The notes under the pieces are model-generated. The model searched no databases, was not told the DNA's origin, and worked only from the letters and a program-made list of their open reading frames with translations. Of a stretch of DNA of 64,000 nt, positions 1 to 8,167 are shown piece after piece (position 1 is the stretch's first letter; the number at the start of each line of letters is the position of its first letter). The translations under genes were made by a program, and so were the position numbers. Source of the DNA: Pseudocitrobacter cyperus (GTDB taxonomy: Bacteria > Pseudomonadota > Gammaproteobacteria > Enterobacterales > Enterobacteriaceae); assembly GCF_039889165.1 (NCBI RefSeq), contig NZ_JAYMYY010000002.1, forward strand, positions 248,001 to 312,000, read 5' to 3'.

Positions 1-180
1 CGTCGAAATGGCCTGCCCCATTTTATCGGGGTGCGCCGTCAGGTAACTTTCGGCAATTTGACCAATTTGCGTCTGTTGTTCAGTACTGAAGGCGTTGCTC
101 TCTTTGGCGCTGGCGGATGTCGCCCACGCAAGCGCCATCAGCGCGGCCAGATGGCGCAGTTTTATACGATGAATCGTCAT
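1..180 (-). CDS. bcfH: BcfH-like periplasmic thiol-disulfide protein, N-terminal part only
   Basis: The start codon is at 180 and the frame stays open to the window edge, giving the first 60 residues. They begin with a signal peptide (MTIHRIKLRHLAALMALAWA, cleaved near ASA-KE). A helical segment follows (STEQQTQIGQIAESYLTAHP) of the type found at the N terminus of DsbA/ScsC-like disulfide isomerases, before the thioredoxin fold. The CXXC active site would lie outside the window. The gene is last in a bcf-type fimbrial operon, where Salmonella carries bcfH, an enzyme for disulfides in fimbrial subunits. The assignment rests on position plus the N-terminal character. Confidence 0.65.
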   Translation of the reverse strand, partial: MTIHRIKLRHLAALMALAWATSASAKESNAFSTEQQTQIGQIAESYLTAHPDKMGQAIST

Positions 181-239
181 ACTCTGTTCTCATAGCGGAT
201 AGTTAAAAATCAGCGCACTGCAGGCAATGCGCCGTGAAG

Positions 240-935
240 TTAAGGAACCCGAAGCGGATGGGCGGTGATCGGCGGCATAACCCGCCCATAGTCGTTAAGC
301 GTTTGCCAGCGAAGCTGTATCACTTTGCCCGGCAATTCACGGCTCAGGCTTCGGGTTGAGAAAGGGGCGACAACCCCCGGATTATCCAGCGTCTTTCCGT
401 TGATGCTGAGATTGAAAAGCGTGACGTAGTACGGCGTAGGGTTACTGACCGATAGCCCTCGCCCCGCAGACCATCGCAATTGCCGGTAAGCCTGCTGCGG
501 CTCCCCCGCCAGCCCCGACGGGCGATAAATTAGCTTCAGCGCCGAACGGACGCCCATCTGCACGCGATTTCCGTCCACTTTTCCGGAAGGTACCGTCGCC
601 ACGCTCAGCGTGAACAGGCTTTCACGATCCGTCGGTAACGGCGACGCCGTGCGAATCAGGCGCAGCGTATTCTCCTGGCCGCCAGCAAGGACGCAAATCG
701 GCGGTACCACGACAAAAGCTTCGGCGGCAGTAACCCTGGCTCCCGGCCAGCGCGCCGCCGACTGCACCCGGGTGACGACCAGCCAGGCGCTGTCCGATGC
801 ATTGCGCAGCGGCACATTCAGAGCATGTTGTTCTTGCCGATAGACAAAGCGCGTCCCGCCGATCACTACGCCCGCCCGTGCTGGCAAGGCGCACAGCAGC
901 AGGAGCGCCACAACACATAACCCGATGCTACGCAT
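240..935 (-). CDS. bcfG: Second periplasmic fimbrial chaperone (PapD family)
   Basis: A 231-residue protein with a signal peptide (MRSIGLCVVALLLLCALPARA) followed by a PapD-like chaperone. The N-terminal edge strand (GGTRFVYRQEQHALNVPLRN) and the conserved segment before the F1-G1 region (VRSALKLIYRPSGL) are both visible. It should hold fimbrial subunits by donor-strand complementation in the periplasm and pass them to the usher. I chose the ATG at 935, which overlaps the bcfF stop by 8 bases; an in-frame start further upstream would lie inside bcfF and precede the signal peptide. It is the second chaperone of the operon, probably serving the minor subunits BcfE and BcfF, as in the Salmonella bcf order. 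Confidence 0.8.
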   Translation of the reverse strand: MRSIGLCVVALLLLCALPARAGVVIGGTRFVYRQEQHALNVPLRNASDSAWLVVTRVQSAARWPGARVTAAEAFVVVPPICVLAGGQENTLRLIRTASPLPTDRESLFTLSVATVPSGKVDGNRVQMGVRSALKLIYRPSGLAGEPQQAYRQLRWSAGRGLSVSNPTPYYVTLFNLSINGKTLDNPGVVAPFSTRSLSRELPGKVIQLRWQTLNDYGRVMPPITAHPLRVP

Positions 936-1440
936 AGTTAAGAACAAAGGTCGCAGAAGCATTTGCCGAACCGGGGGTAACGGTAGCGCCGTCCGCGACA
1001 TAGCGCGCATAGAAGTTCAGGCGGGCCGTCGCCTGGCCTGGAATTAACGGCTGAAGATTGCTGATATCTCCCGGTGCAACCGGCGTTTTGTCTCCGTTAT
1101 AGAGAGCGATACCGACGCCAGAGGCGCTATCCGCCCCGCCCGTTAGCGCCAGCAGGATCGGGTTGAGGCTGTCCGCTGCCCCGCTAAAACTGACGCTGAC
1201 GCCACTGGCGGTGCTGCCGCAATCTTCCAGATTAATTGTGAACAGTACATACGCCCCACCATCGCCGGCATGATAAAACTGACGGTTGGATACCTGTCCC
1301 ATCTCAACGGTGAAATTCTGTGAATCAGGAGACAAAGTGCAGGTATTGTCGTCAATCGTGCCGGTAATATTAACCCGACCGTCATGCGCCTGCGCACCGG
1401 CCACCGCCAACATAAGCCAGAGCACTATCCAGTATTTCAT
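928..1440 (-). CDS. bcfF: Minor fimbrial subunit
   Basis: A 170-residue type-1-like pilin. A signal peptide (MKYWIVLWLMLAVAGAQA) is followed by the fimbrial fold with the two usual cysteines (DDNTCTLSP and NLEDCGS). The C terminus ends in the alternating hydrophobic strand with a penultimate tyrosine (ATFVLNYA) that the chaperone and usher recognise. The gene begins 9 bases after the bcfE stop, and its end overlaps the start of bcfG by 8 bases, so the genes are probably translationally coupled. Sequence and position fit a minor or tip-adaptor subunit; its exact place in the fibre is not visible. Confidence 0.78.
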   Translation of the reverse strand: MKYWIVLWLMLAVAGAQAHDGRVNITGTIDDNTCTLSPDSQNFTVEMGQVSNRQFYHAGDGGAYVLFTINLEDCGSTASGVSVSFSGAADSLNPILLALTGGADSASGVGIALYNGDKTPVAPGDISNLQPLIPGQATARLNFYARYVADGATVTPGSANASATFVLNYA

Positions 1441-1449
1441 TGCCGTTCC

Positions 1450-1992
1450 TTATTGATACTCAAGATCGAAATACATCACCGCCGTGGCGTTACCCGAAGT
1501 CACCTGCGGTAACGTCGATTTGTAACGGATATAAAAAGAGAGCGTATTGCGCCCTGCTTTCAGCGGAAATGTCGTCGAAGTGGTGTTGTTAATGTTGATA
1601 GGGTTTTGATCGTCATCCAGCAGCTCCACGCCAATGCCTGTCGCCATAATGGTTTCGTTGCCCATTCCCGTATCCGATAGCGCCAGCAGCGCCGGGTTGT
1701 CGTTATCCGCGATGCCGCTAAACCAGACTCTGGTGCCGGTAATGCCGCGCGAGCAGTTTTTCAGGTTGATGTTAAAGGGCTTAAATTTGCTGGTTGTCCC
1801 GGGCGTCGGGAAATCGTGTATGGAAAATGCGCCCAGATCGATGGTCTGGTTGAGGCTGGAGACATCCACGTTGCAGGTTTGCGCCACGATAGTGCCAGTC
1901 AGTTCGAGATTGTAGGCGTCATCCGCCCGCGCCGTGGCACAGGCCAGCAATGCGCAGCCGACGCTGACAAAGGCGATGTGTTTGCTGTTCAT
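1450..1992 (-). CDS. bcfE: Minor fimbrial subunit
   Basis: A 180-residue pilin-type protein. It has a signal peptide (MNSKHIAFVSVGCALLACATARA), the disulfide pair (AQTCNVD and LKNCSRG), a domain of beta-strand character throughout, and a C-terminal donor-strand motif (AVMYFDLEYQ). It abuts bcfD with no intergenic base (bcfD ends at 1993). Like bcfF it resembles the FimF/FimG class of adaptor subunits more than the major pilin, being less alanine- and threonine-rich than BcfA. The name follows the operon order A-B-C-D-E-F-G-H. Confidence 0.78.
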   Translation of the reverse strand: MNSKHIAFVSVGCALLACATARADDAYNLELTGTIVAQTCNVDVSSLNQTIDLGAFSIHDFPTPGTTSKFKPFNINLKNCSRGITGTRVWFSGIADNDNPALLALSDTGMGNETIMATGIGVELLDDDQNPININNTTSTTFPLKAGRNTLSFYIRYKSTLPQVTSGNATAVMYFDLEYQ

Positions 1993-3000
1993 TTAGTCGA
2001 AATCCACCCGCAGGCTGGCAAGCGAGGTAAACTGCCCTTCCGCAGGCGTCTGCCCGGTCGTGCTAACCGGATAGGCCTGCATCGTCAGGCTGGCGTTCCC
2101 CATATCATCGGTTACGAAAGGAATGACGCTGCCCGCATCGTTGGGCGTCAGAATCGTGCCTTGTGAATCAGTAACGACCACGCCGACGTCCGGGTTATCC
2201 GAGGCGATCGCCTGCGTGAAGTGACTGTCCGGCGTCGCTTCGAGGCGCATACTCAAATTCACCTGCGAATCCACACCGCTGCACTTCACTGGCACACGAA
2301 ACGTTTTTGCCCGCACAGTGACCGGTTTCTGACCCGCACGAATAAAATCACCACTGTAGAGTGAGCCGAAATCCACCAGCACCGTTTGCCCGGCATTAAT
2401 TTCACAGCTTTGCGGCACCGTGATGCTGCCGCTATAGACGATGTTGTAAACCACGCTGGATAAGGCATCACTGGGGGTCGTCGTGACATATACGCTAAAC
2501 ATTGTTTTTGGTGAGATGTTTACCGTCCCCACAAATGGTTTGACGATTTTTAGCTGGAAAACCAGATTGGAATCATGCACGTAAAAAGGGGTTCCCCGGT
2601 CAACGTTATTGTCGTATCCCATCTGGACGTAATTAATCGGGGGATAAAAATTGCCCGCAGAAGAGTCTTCAATCTCCATCGCCCCTTCCAGATAGTCAGG
2701 ATCGAGTTGCAGATATTTCCAGTTGCCAACCACCTCCACCACCGGATATTGCGTAGCGTAAGAACGATAAGTTATCCCCGTACCTCCCATATCTGCCGGG
2801 CAGATAGCCTGCACGTTCACATCCTGGCTTCTCAGCAGTTGCACCGTATTGCCCACCTGGTTTTGTGCTGCTGTCAAGGTGGTGGTTAAATCATAATCAA
2901 CGCTTGTGGGCGTGCCCGTTGCGTTTTGACATATCACGGCGAAGCTACTGCGTGCGACCAGAAAACCGACAATAAGCAGGATAATTCGACATCTCTTCAT
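1993..3000 (-). CDS. bcfD: Fimbrial tip adhesin, two-domain
   Basis: 335 residues, twice the length of the other subunits, as expected for a tip adhesin. After the signal peptide (MKRCRIILLIVGFLVARSSFA), residues about 22-190 form an N-terminal receptor-binding domain with its own cysteines (VICQNATG, AICPADMGG). Residues about 195-335 are a pilin domain starting PQSCEINAGQTVLVDFG with its partner cysteine in VPVKCSG, as in the FimH pilin domain. The C terminus (LASLRVDFD) is the strand offered to the chaperone. The receptor cannot be read from sequence. The gene directly follows the usher gene, the usual place for the adhesin in bcf and related operons. Confidence 0.82.
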   Translation of the reverse strand: MKRCRIILLIVGFLVARSSFAVICQNATGTPTSVDYDLTTTLTAAQNQVGNTVQLLRSQDVNVQAICPADMGGTGITYRSYATQYPVVEVVGNWKYLQLDPDYLEGAMEIEDSSAGNFYPPINYVQMGYDNNVDRGTPFYVHDSNLVFQLKIVKPFVGTVNISPKTMFSVYVTTTPSDALSSVVYNIVYSGSITVPQSCEINAGQTVLVDFGSLYSGDFIRAGQKPVTVRAKTFRVPVKCSGVDSQVNLSMRLEATPDSHFTQAIASDNPDVGVVVTDSQGTILTPNDAGSVIPFVTDDMGNASLTMQAYPVSTTGQTPAEGQFTSLASLRVDFD

Positions 3001-5577
3001 TTACTGACAATCCACCGTTTGACGCACCAGCAGTTCCGAGGCCGCCGGTAGTTGATAACGCGCTGTACAGCGCTGATCCGGGTTACGCCCCCACTGCGCG
3101 GAAATCATGCCCTGCGGCGCCAGCCCGGCCAGATAAAGCTCGCCGTGTTCACCGACGATAGACTCTTCTCCGCTGTCTCCACTCACCGCCGTGGCGCCAA
3201 ACGGCACCGCTTTACCGAGATGGCGTAGCGTTAATAGCGCCCGCTCCCCGACCCGCGCCTTAAAGGACGCGCGCACCAGCGCCCCCTCAGTCGGCACCAC
3301 GCTGGTTACAGCGTCGTCGATATCCACGTTGTCTGGCATGGAGTTCACATCCAGCGCCATGCGGTTTTCCCGATAGGTCGTGGCATAGGGCACCACCGCG
3401 TAGCCGCGCGAGTCGGTGTGGATCCCCGGCTGATCGTCCACTTTCACATCATCCGCGCCGGGTGCGGCGATCAGCACGTTAGTGTCGCCGAGCGGTTGGC
3501 TCAGGGTGATTCCGTGAGAGTGCGCGACGATCCCTCCGCTCAGGCCATAGTTCACCTGCTGGTAATCACCGTTCTGGCTGTCGTTATAGCCCAGCGAGAG
3601 ATTTCCGTAAGCGCCGTCATACTCCAGGCTCGCCGTACCGCTGCGGCCAACGCCCTGGTTTTGATAGCCCTGCTGCACGCTGTAACTCAGGTTGTTGTCC
3701 TCAAGCAAAGTGCCGCTGATACCGGCGTTTTGCGAGACGCTGTGATGGTTATCACTGCTGGTGCTGTAGGTGGCGTAGACATTGTGGTGCGCTTGCTGCG
3801 CATCGCCGCCAGGATGTAACCACTGTCCCACTGGCAATGAGAGGCTCAGCGCCAGCATCCGGTCATGCTGCGCGTCGCCCGGAGAGTGAGTATCGTTGTA
3901 CGTCAGGCTCCAGTTGATACCGGCCAGCACATCGCTGTACCCCACCTGCATCAGGGTTTGCGTCTCATCCGTGTGCCAGTAACTCTGTTGGCTGCCGGTG
4001 ACAAAAACGGAGCCCAGCTTACCCAACGGCTGAGACACGTTAATCTGCACCTTGCCGCGTTTGGTGTAATAGAGGCTGTAGTAGTTGCTCCAGTCCGCTT
4101 TCTCATCCTCGTCATCCTCATCGCCGGTATAACCGCTCATCTGTTTCCAGGTGGTTTCATCAAGCGTGTAAAAACCGGAGGTCGAGTAGCGATACCCCAG
4201 TAACTGGACATGAGTTCCCGTTACCGCAAGCGATTTGGCATAGAGAAAACGAATGGATTGCCCCTGGTGATCGCTGTTGTCGGCAAGCTGACTGTATGCC
4301 TGGGTAATATCCAGCGACACCGCGCCGAGATCGCCAAGATTAACGCCGCTGCCCAGCGCGCCCGCACGATAACGGGAAGATGCCTGCACCCCGCCATAGA
4401 GCGTTATGCCGTGCGCCAGCCCCCACAGCAGCGTGCCCTGGCCAAAACCGACATCCTCTTTCTCGCTGCTATCGCCCCGGTATTTCGCCACGGTAAGGGC
4501 ATATTTCACCCGCCCCTCACGCTGAAGAATGGGAACGGCGGAGTAAGGCACGTTGTAGCTGCTGACGCTGCCGTCAGACTCCTTCACCTCAACGGTTAAA
4601 TCACCGCTCGATGAGGTGGGATAGAGATCGTTAATCGTGAACGCGCCCGGCGGCACATAGCTCTGGTAGATAACATAGTGATTCTGGCGGATAGTGACCT
4701 GCGCGTTGCTTTTGGCAATGCCGTGGATGGTGGGCGCAAAACCTTTCATGCTATCCGGTAACATATTGTCATCCGAGGCGACCTGCACGCCGCGAAACGG
4801 CAGACTGTCGAAAACATCAGACGGCGTGTAGCTATCTCCGGCGGTTAACTCCCCCTTCAACGGGATGATGTCGCGCTTAAGGTAGGTATTAATATGTTGC
4901 CAGCGGCCGCGATCGTCGCCGCCGCTGTCCTGGTTCCAGGTACTATAATCACGCAGCCGCCACGGCCCCAGGTTCAGTCCGCTGTTCAGGCCGAGGAAGT
5001 GGCTATCACTATCTTCGCCCTCCTCACTATGGTCACTGTTGTGGCTGCCGGTAAAAGTGTAATTCAGGAGGAGTGCATTAATGCCCTCATCCCACTGCTC
5101 AGGAGGAATGTAGCCGCGCGCGTCATTCTTCAGCGCCGCCTGCGGGATGCTGATATCCAGCCGCTGGTTGGCAAAATCAAAATGCGACGTCGCCGCCGGG
5201 ATTGCCTGCGCAATATCGATGCAGCCCGACTGCTTATGCGCCATCAGGACAGGTAAATCGACACCCATCTGCGCCAGCATTTCCGGCGTCAGACAGGCGG
5301 CAAGCCCGCTATTGTCCACCGCCGCTTTTACGGCGTGAAACCTGACGTCACGGGTGGCGAATAGCGCCGTATTGAGATAGATATCAACGCGATAAGTACC
5401 GGGCATCTGCTCGCTATTATCGAAATGCGACAAATCCGCCACGGCTGAGGGGTCATCAGAGAGAAACGCCGGGTTGAAATAGTTTTCCGCCCAGCCTTTT
5501 TGCACGATCAGCACGCCCATCACCGCCAGTGCGACAGGCGTAAGCCAGCCCCGAATCCCCGGTCTCGCAACATGCAT
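3001..5577 (-). CDS. bcfC: Outer-membrane fimbrial usher
   Basis: 858 residues, the normal size for a FimD/PapC usher. The signal peptide is followed by the N-terminal chaperone-binding domain (ENYFNPAFLSDDPSAVADLS), then a long beta-barrel region with the plug, and C-terminal domains ending in a cysteine pair (RCTARYQLP and RQTVDCQ). It forms the outer-membrane pore through which subunits are polymerised and secreted. An acidic stretch (TGDEDDEDEKADW, near residue 480) lies in a probable surface loop. The gene ends one base before the bcfD start and begins three bases after the bcfB stop, so the operon is tightly packed. Confidence 0.9.
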   Translation of the reverse strand: MHVARPGIRGWLTPVALAVMGVLIVQKGWAENYFNPAFLSDDPSAVADLSHFDNSEQMPGTYRVDIYLNTALFATRDVRFHAVKAAVDNSGLAACLTPEMLAQMGVDLPVLMAHKQSGCIDIAQAIPAATSHFDFANQRLDISIPQAALKNDARGYIPPEQWDEGINALLLNYTFTGSHNSDHSEEGEDSDSHFLGLNSGLNLGPWRLRDYSTWNQDSGGDDRGRWQHINTYLKRDIIPLKGELTAGDSYTPSDVFDSLPFRGVQVASDDNMLPDSMKGFAPTIHGIAKSNAQVTIRQNHYVIYQSYVPPGAFTINDLYPTSSSGDLTVEVKESDGSVSSYNVPYSAVPILQREGRVKYALTVAKYRGDSSEKEDVGFGQGTLLWGLAHGITLYGGVQASSRYRAGALGSGVNLGDLGAVSLDITQAYSQLADNSDHQGQSIRFLYAKSLAVTGTHVQLLGYRYSTSGFYTLDETTWKQMSGYTGDEDDEDEKADWSNYYSLYYTKRGKVQINVSQPLGKLGSVFVTGSQQSYWHTDETQTLMQVGYSDVLAGINWSLTYNDTHSPGDAQHDRMLALSLSLPVGQWLHPGGDAQQAHHNVYATYSTSSDNHHSVSQNAGISGTLLEDNNLSYSVQQGYQNQGVGRSGTASLEYDGAYGNLSLGYNDSQNGDYQQVNYGLSGGIVAHSHGITLSQPLGDTNVLIAAPGADDVKVDDQPGIHTDSRGYAVVPYATTYRENRMALDVNSMPDNVDIDDAVTSVVPTEGALVRASFKARVGERALLTLRHLGKAVPFGATAVSGDSGEESIVGEHGELYLAGLAPQGMISAQWGRNPDQRCTARYQLPAASELLVRQTVDCQ

Positions 5578-5580
5578 AAG

Positions 5581-6300
5581 TTACGCGCCCTTACAGCTTT
5601 GCACGGGCGTATTGGCGCCAAAATCATTCACCGTCTGGAAGGTAAACTTCCCGCTTTTACCCGCCGTGTTTAACGTAAGGCTCGCCATTGGCGCAACCAT
5701 GGTATTCGCAAGCTTTGACGACCCGACACGCAGTTCAACCAGTGAGACATAGTAAGGAGAGGGATTATTTACCGTGATCTTCCCCGCCTGCCGATCGCAG
5801 CGTAACGACGCGGGCGCGGCCGTCGAAGGTGTGGGTAAATTCTTTGGACGGACGAAGAGTTTGATCACGCTCTGGGTCGCAATTTGCAGCGTATTGCCCT
5901 GAAGTTTGCGCTTATCCACGGAGGGAATGGCTTTGCTGTTGAGAAAGAACACACTCTCCCGGTCGCCAGGCAGCGTCGGCCCCACATACATAATGCGCAG
6001 TACATTCTCTTTTTGCGGCGACAGCACAAACAACGGCGGCGTAATAATAAAATCCCCCGAGCGGCTGCCATCGGCGTTCGCCACCCAGGACTGAATCAGG
6101 AAGACGTTGCTGGCAGAAGAATTGCTGACCGGTAGCGACGTTTGCTTATCACCCTGAGGGTAGATAACTCGCGTTGCGCCCAGCGCCACACCGCCTGCGT
6201 AAGCACCGGGGGCAATACCTGGCGTCAACGCGGCGACGATAAGCACGGGAAAAAGGCGTCGAATACGCCGTAAAAAGGGTGTGGAGACGAATGATTTCAT
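5581..6300 (-). CDS. bcfB: Periplasmic fimbrial chaperone (PapD family)
   Basis: 239 residues. The start at 6300 gives the signal sequence MKSFVSTPFLRRIRRLFPVL and cleavage near AYA-GG. The mature protein starts with the edge strand ALGATRVIYPQGDKQTSLPV and contains the chaperone signature IATQSVIKLFVRPKNLP. It caps BcfA and other subunits in the periplasm and delivers them to BcfC. The gene lies between the major pilin gene (63-base gap) and the usher gene (3-base gap), the conserved place for the primary chaperone. A longer in-frame start at 6345 would add 15 residues ahead of the signal peptide and is unlikely. Confidence 0.87.
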   Translation of the reverse strand: MKSFVSTPFLRRIRRLFPVLIVAALTPGIAPGAYAGGVALGATRVIYPQGDKQTSLPVSNSSASNVFLIQSWVANADGSRSGDFIITPPLFVLSPQKENVLRIMYVGPTLPGDRESVFFLNSKAIPSVDKRKLQGNTLQIATQSVIKLFVRPKNLPTPSTAAPASLRCDRQAGKITVNNPSPYYVSLVELRVGSSKLANTMVAPMASLTLNTAGKSGKFTFQTVNDFGANTPVQSCKGA

Positions 6301-6363
6301 TTTTAATCTTTCAGGGTGAGGCCTTAACCCGCCCTTTGCCGACAAAGGGCGGTGGGGACAAAA

Positions 6364-6906
6364 TCAGGAATAAACCATGCTGAAGGTTGCCGTCGCGGCA
6401 ACATTACCTGCCGTGGCCGTCCCCGTCGCGATGTAGTCCACGCTCAGCGGAATCGTGTTCTCCCCCTGAATCAGGGTAATCGCGGACGAGGTATCACCGA
6501 CGTTAAGTGTCTGACCATCCGGGCCATAAAGCTGCAACGCCACGTTGGTTGCTGAACCAGCGCCTGCCGTATTTGCCAGCGCGCCGGTCTGGGAAGGGTC
6601 TTCCTGGCCGTTAAAAATAACCGCAGCATTCTGAGTGGTGGAGATGTCGCAATCTTCCAGCTTGATGGTGAAATCTTCTTTCTGATTTGCAGTCATACCC
6701 GCGGCGGTTAATTTGGTGGATCGCACCTGGCCCAGCGTCACGGTCTGATCAACGGAGTCTGCTGACACTGAGCAGGCGGCATCCACTACCTGACCGACGA
6801 AATTAACGGTACCACCGGAAACCGTCGCGGTATCCGCCAGTGCGGTAATGGATGTCCCGCCAGCCGCGCAAGCGGCAATCAGAATAGCTAAAATAGGCTT
6901 TTTCAT
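6364..6906 (-). CDS. bcfA: Major fimbrial subunit
   Basis: 180 residues with signal peptide MKKPILAILIAACAAGG...LA. The mature part is rich in Ala, Thr, Gly and Val, with the pilin disulfide (VVDAACSVS and KLEDCDIS) and the C-terminal recognition strand ATATFSMVYS. Composition and first position in the operon mark it as the shaft pilin. It resembles the BcfA sequence of Salmonella as I remember it (for example VDQTVTLGQVR and TNVALQLYGPDGQ). Expression would start from the 301-base region upstream; no phase-variation inversion repeats are evident there. Confidence 0.87.
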   Translation of the reverse strand: MKKPILAILIAACAAGGTSITALADTATVSGGTVNFVGQVVDAACSVSADSVDQTVTLGQVRSTKLTAAGMTANQKEDFTIKLEDCDISTTQNAAVIFNGQEDPSQTGALANTAGAGSATNVALQLYGPDGQTLNVGDTSSAITLIQGENTIPLSVDYIATGTATAGNVAATATFSMVYS

Positions 6907-7207
6907 ACGTTCCCTTAAATAGAATTAAATTGAGCTGATTTAAAATAGCGAGCGCCGTCTCCCCCCTACGCTCGCGGTCTCTTTTTTTCCTCAAGAAAAA
7001 TGTGATGAGTTCTCACGACGGATATCAAACCCGCTCGAGTATTCATCTGTGAGTTATTTAAAATACAATGCGCACTCAACATGCGATTTAATTATTATAA
7101 ATAGCACATTTAGTTGCAACTCAATAAAGCATCCTTTAAAGGACTGGTGATAACGTGATGATATTCTGAAAAATAATTATAAATAATCACGACTGAAATT
7201 ATTCCTG
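6907..7207 (-). promoter_or_regulatory. Leader/promoter region of the fimbrial operon
   Basis: 301 bases without a gene between bcfA and the winged-helix regulator gene. The part from about 7050 to 7200 is strongly AT-rich, as is common in H-NS-silenced fimbrial promoters. I cannot fix a -10/-35 pair with confidence. The regulator gene lies upstream on the same strand, so its transcripts could also read into the fimbrial genes. Confidence 0.4.
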
Positions 7208-7912
7208 TTAATAGGCTAAAGGAAGTTTTCGGACGTAGATTAGCCTCCCGGTTTCAATATCGATATAGCCTCCTTTCTTTAATTCTGAAAGGATCTTCAG
7301 AATTCGGCTACGGGAAAGCCCGGTGCGTCGCTGAATGAAACTCATAATACTTATCTGGCTACGATAGGCTTCAGGATAGGCCCAGGCCTCAATCAGTAGC
7401 GCTCTGACTTTTATATAAGAATCGACGCCGATCATCTCTTTGCCTCGCGCACTCATAAACACCAGGCGGTGTGCGAGGATCTGCGCCACGTCATGCCACA
7501 GCGACTGTTCATTAGCCACGCGGATAAAATCCATCACACTGACAGTACGCCCCAGACAGCGGGTCTCAGCCAGTAAATAGTGTTGCGGCCAGCTTGGCGC
7601 TTCGCAGGTCAAGGCGTAGCCATCGACAAGCCCTACCACGGAAGGGGCAAAGATCGTCGTAATGTGAATCTGGCTCTCTCCATGACAAAACGAACAAATG
7701 CCATCCTCAAGCAACACCAGCTCCGCATTCTCTTTACTCGTTCCTAACGGAAACTCAGCACCAGCCTCAAGCCGTAACGGTTTACTGATCGGCATGAAAG
7801 CCGAAAACAACCCATCTATTGCTGCATAAGGTTTTGTTTGCTGGGAAAAAAGGAACGAATGCAATATATTATCATTATTGTTTTCGATGATGTTAAATTT
7901 CATTATTTTCAT
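7208..7912 (-). CDS. Winged-helix regulator with Crp-like N-terminal domain (IprA/YaiV-like)
   Basis: About 234 residues. The N-terminal 150 residues look like a cyclic-nucleotide-binding-type beta barrel (PLRLEAGAEFPLG, ELVLLEDGICSF) without the phosphate-binding signature of Crp. The C-terminal part (SIMSFIQRRTGLSRSRILKILSELKKGG) is a clear winged helix whose recognition helix is near SRSRILKIL. This layout fits the IprA/YaiV group of Crp/Fnr-related proteins. Start codons at 7912 and 7903 are both possible and neither has a strong ribosome binding site. It sits upstream of the bcf operon on the same strand and is the natural candidate for its local regulator, which is inference from position only. 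Confidence 0.65.
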   Translation of the reverse strand: MKIMKFNIIENNNDNILHSFLFSQQTKPYAAIDGLFSAFMPISKPLRLEAGAEFPLGTSKENAELVLLEDGICSFCHGESQIHITTIFAPSVVGLVDGYALTCEAPSWPQHYLLAETRCLGRTVSVMDFIRVANEQSLWHDVAQILAHRLVFMSARGKEMIGVDSYIKVRALLIEAWAYPEAYRSQISIMSFIQRRTGLSRSRILKILSELKKGGYIDIETGRLIYVRKLPLAY

Positions 7913-8126
7913 CAAGTTATAGAGAGGTAAAAAAGAAGATATCTGACAAAAACAGGGCAATCAATTAATTATAAATAACATCATTTTATAGAAATACTTT
8001 ATCCAAGCGGATAATTGTTGATAAACAAAACTAAAAACAGGTAATCCGTAACACAACCATCATTCAATTGAGTACATTCTTATCATTTATTTTAATTAGT
8101 TAAACAACTCGTAACTTAATCGTTAG

Positions 8127-8153
8127 AAAAGGCGATCCTAAAACAGGATCGCC
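8127..8153 (-). terminator. Rho-independent terminator after the chitinase gene
   Basis: The minus strand reads GGCGATCCT, a five-base loop, AGGATCGCC, then TTTT. The 9-bp arms are perfect and begin 15 bases past the chitinase stop codon. Confidence 0.8.
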
Positions 8154-8167
8154 AGCCACATCAGACA

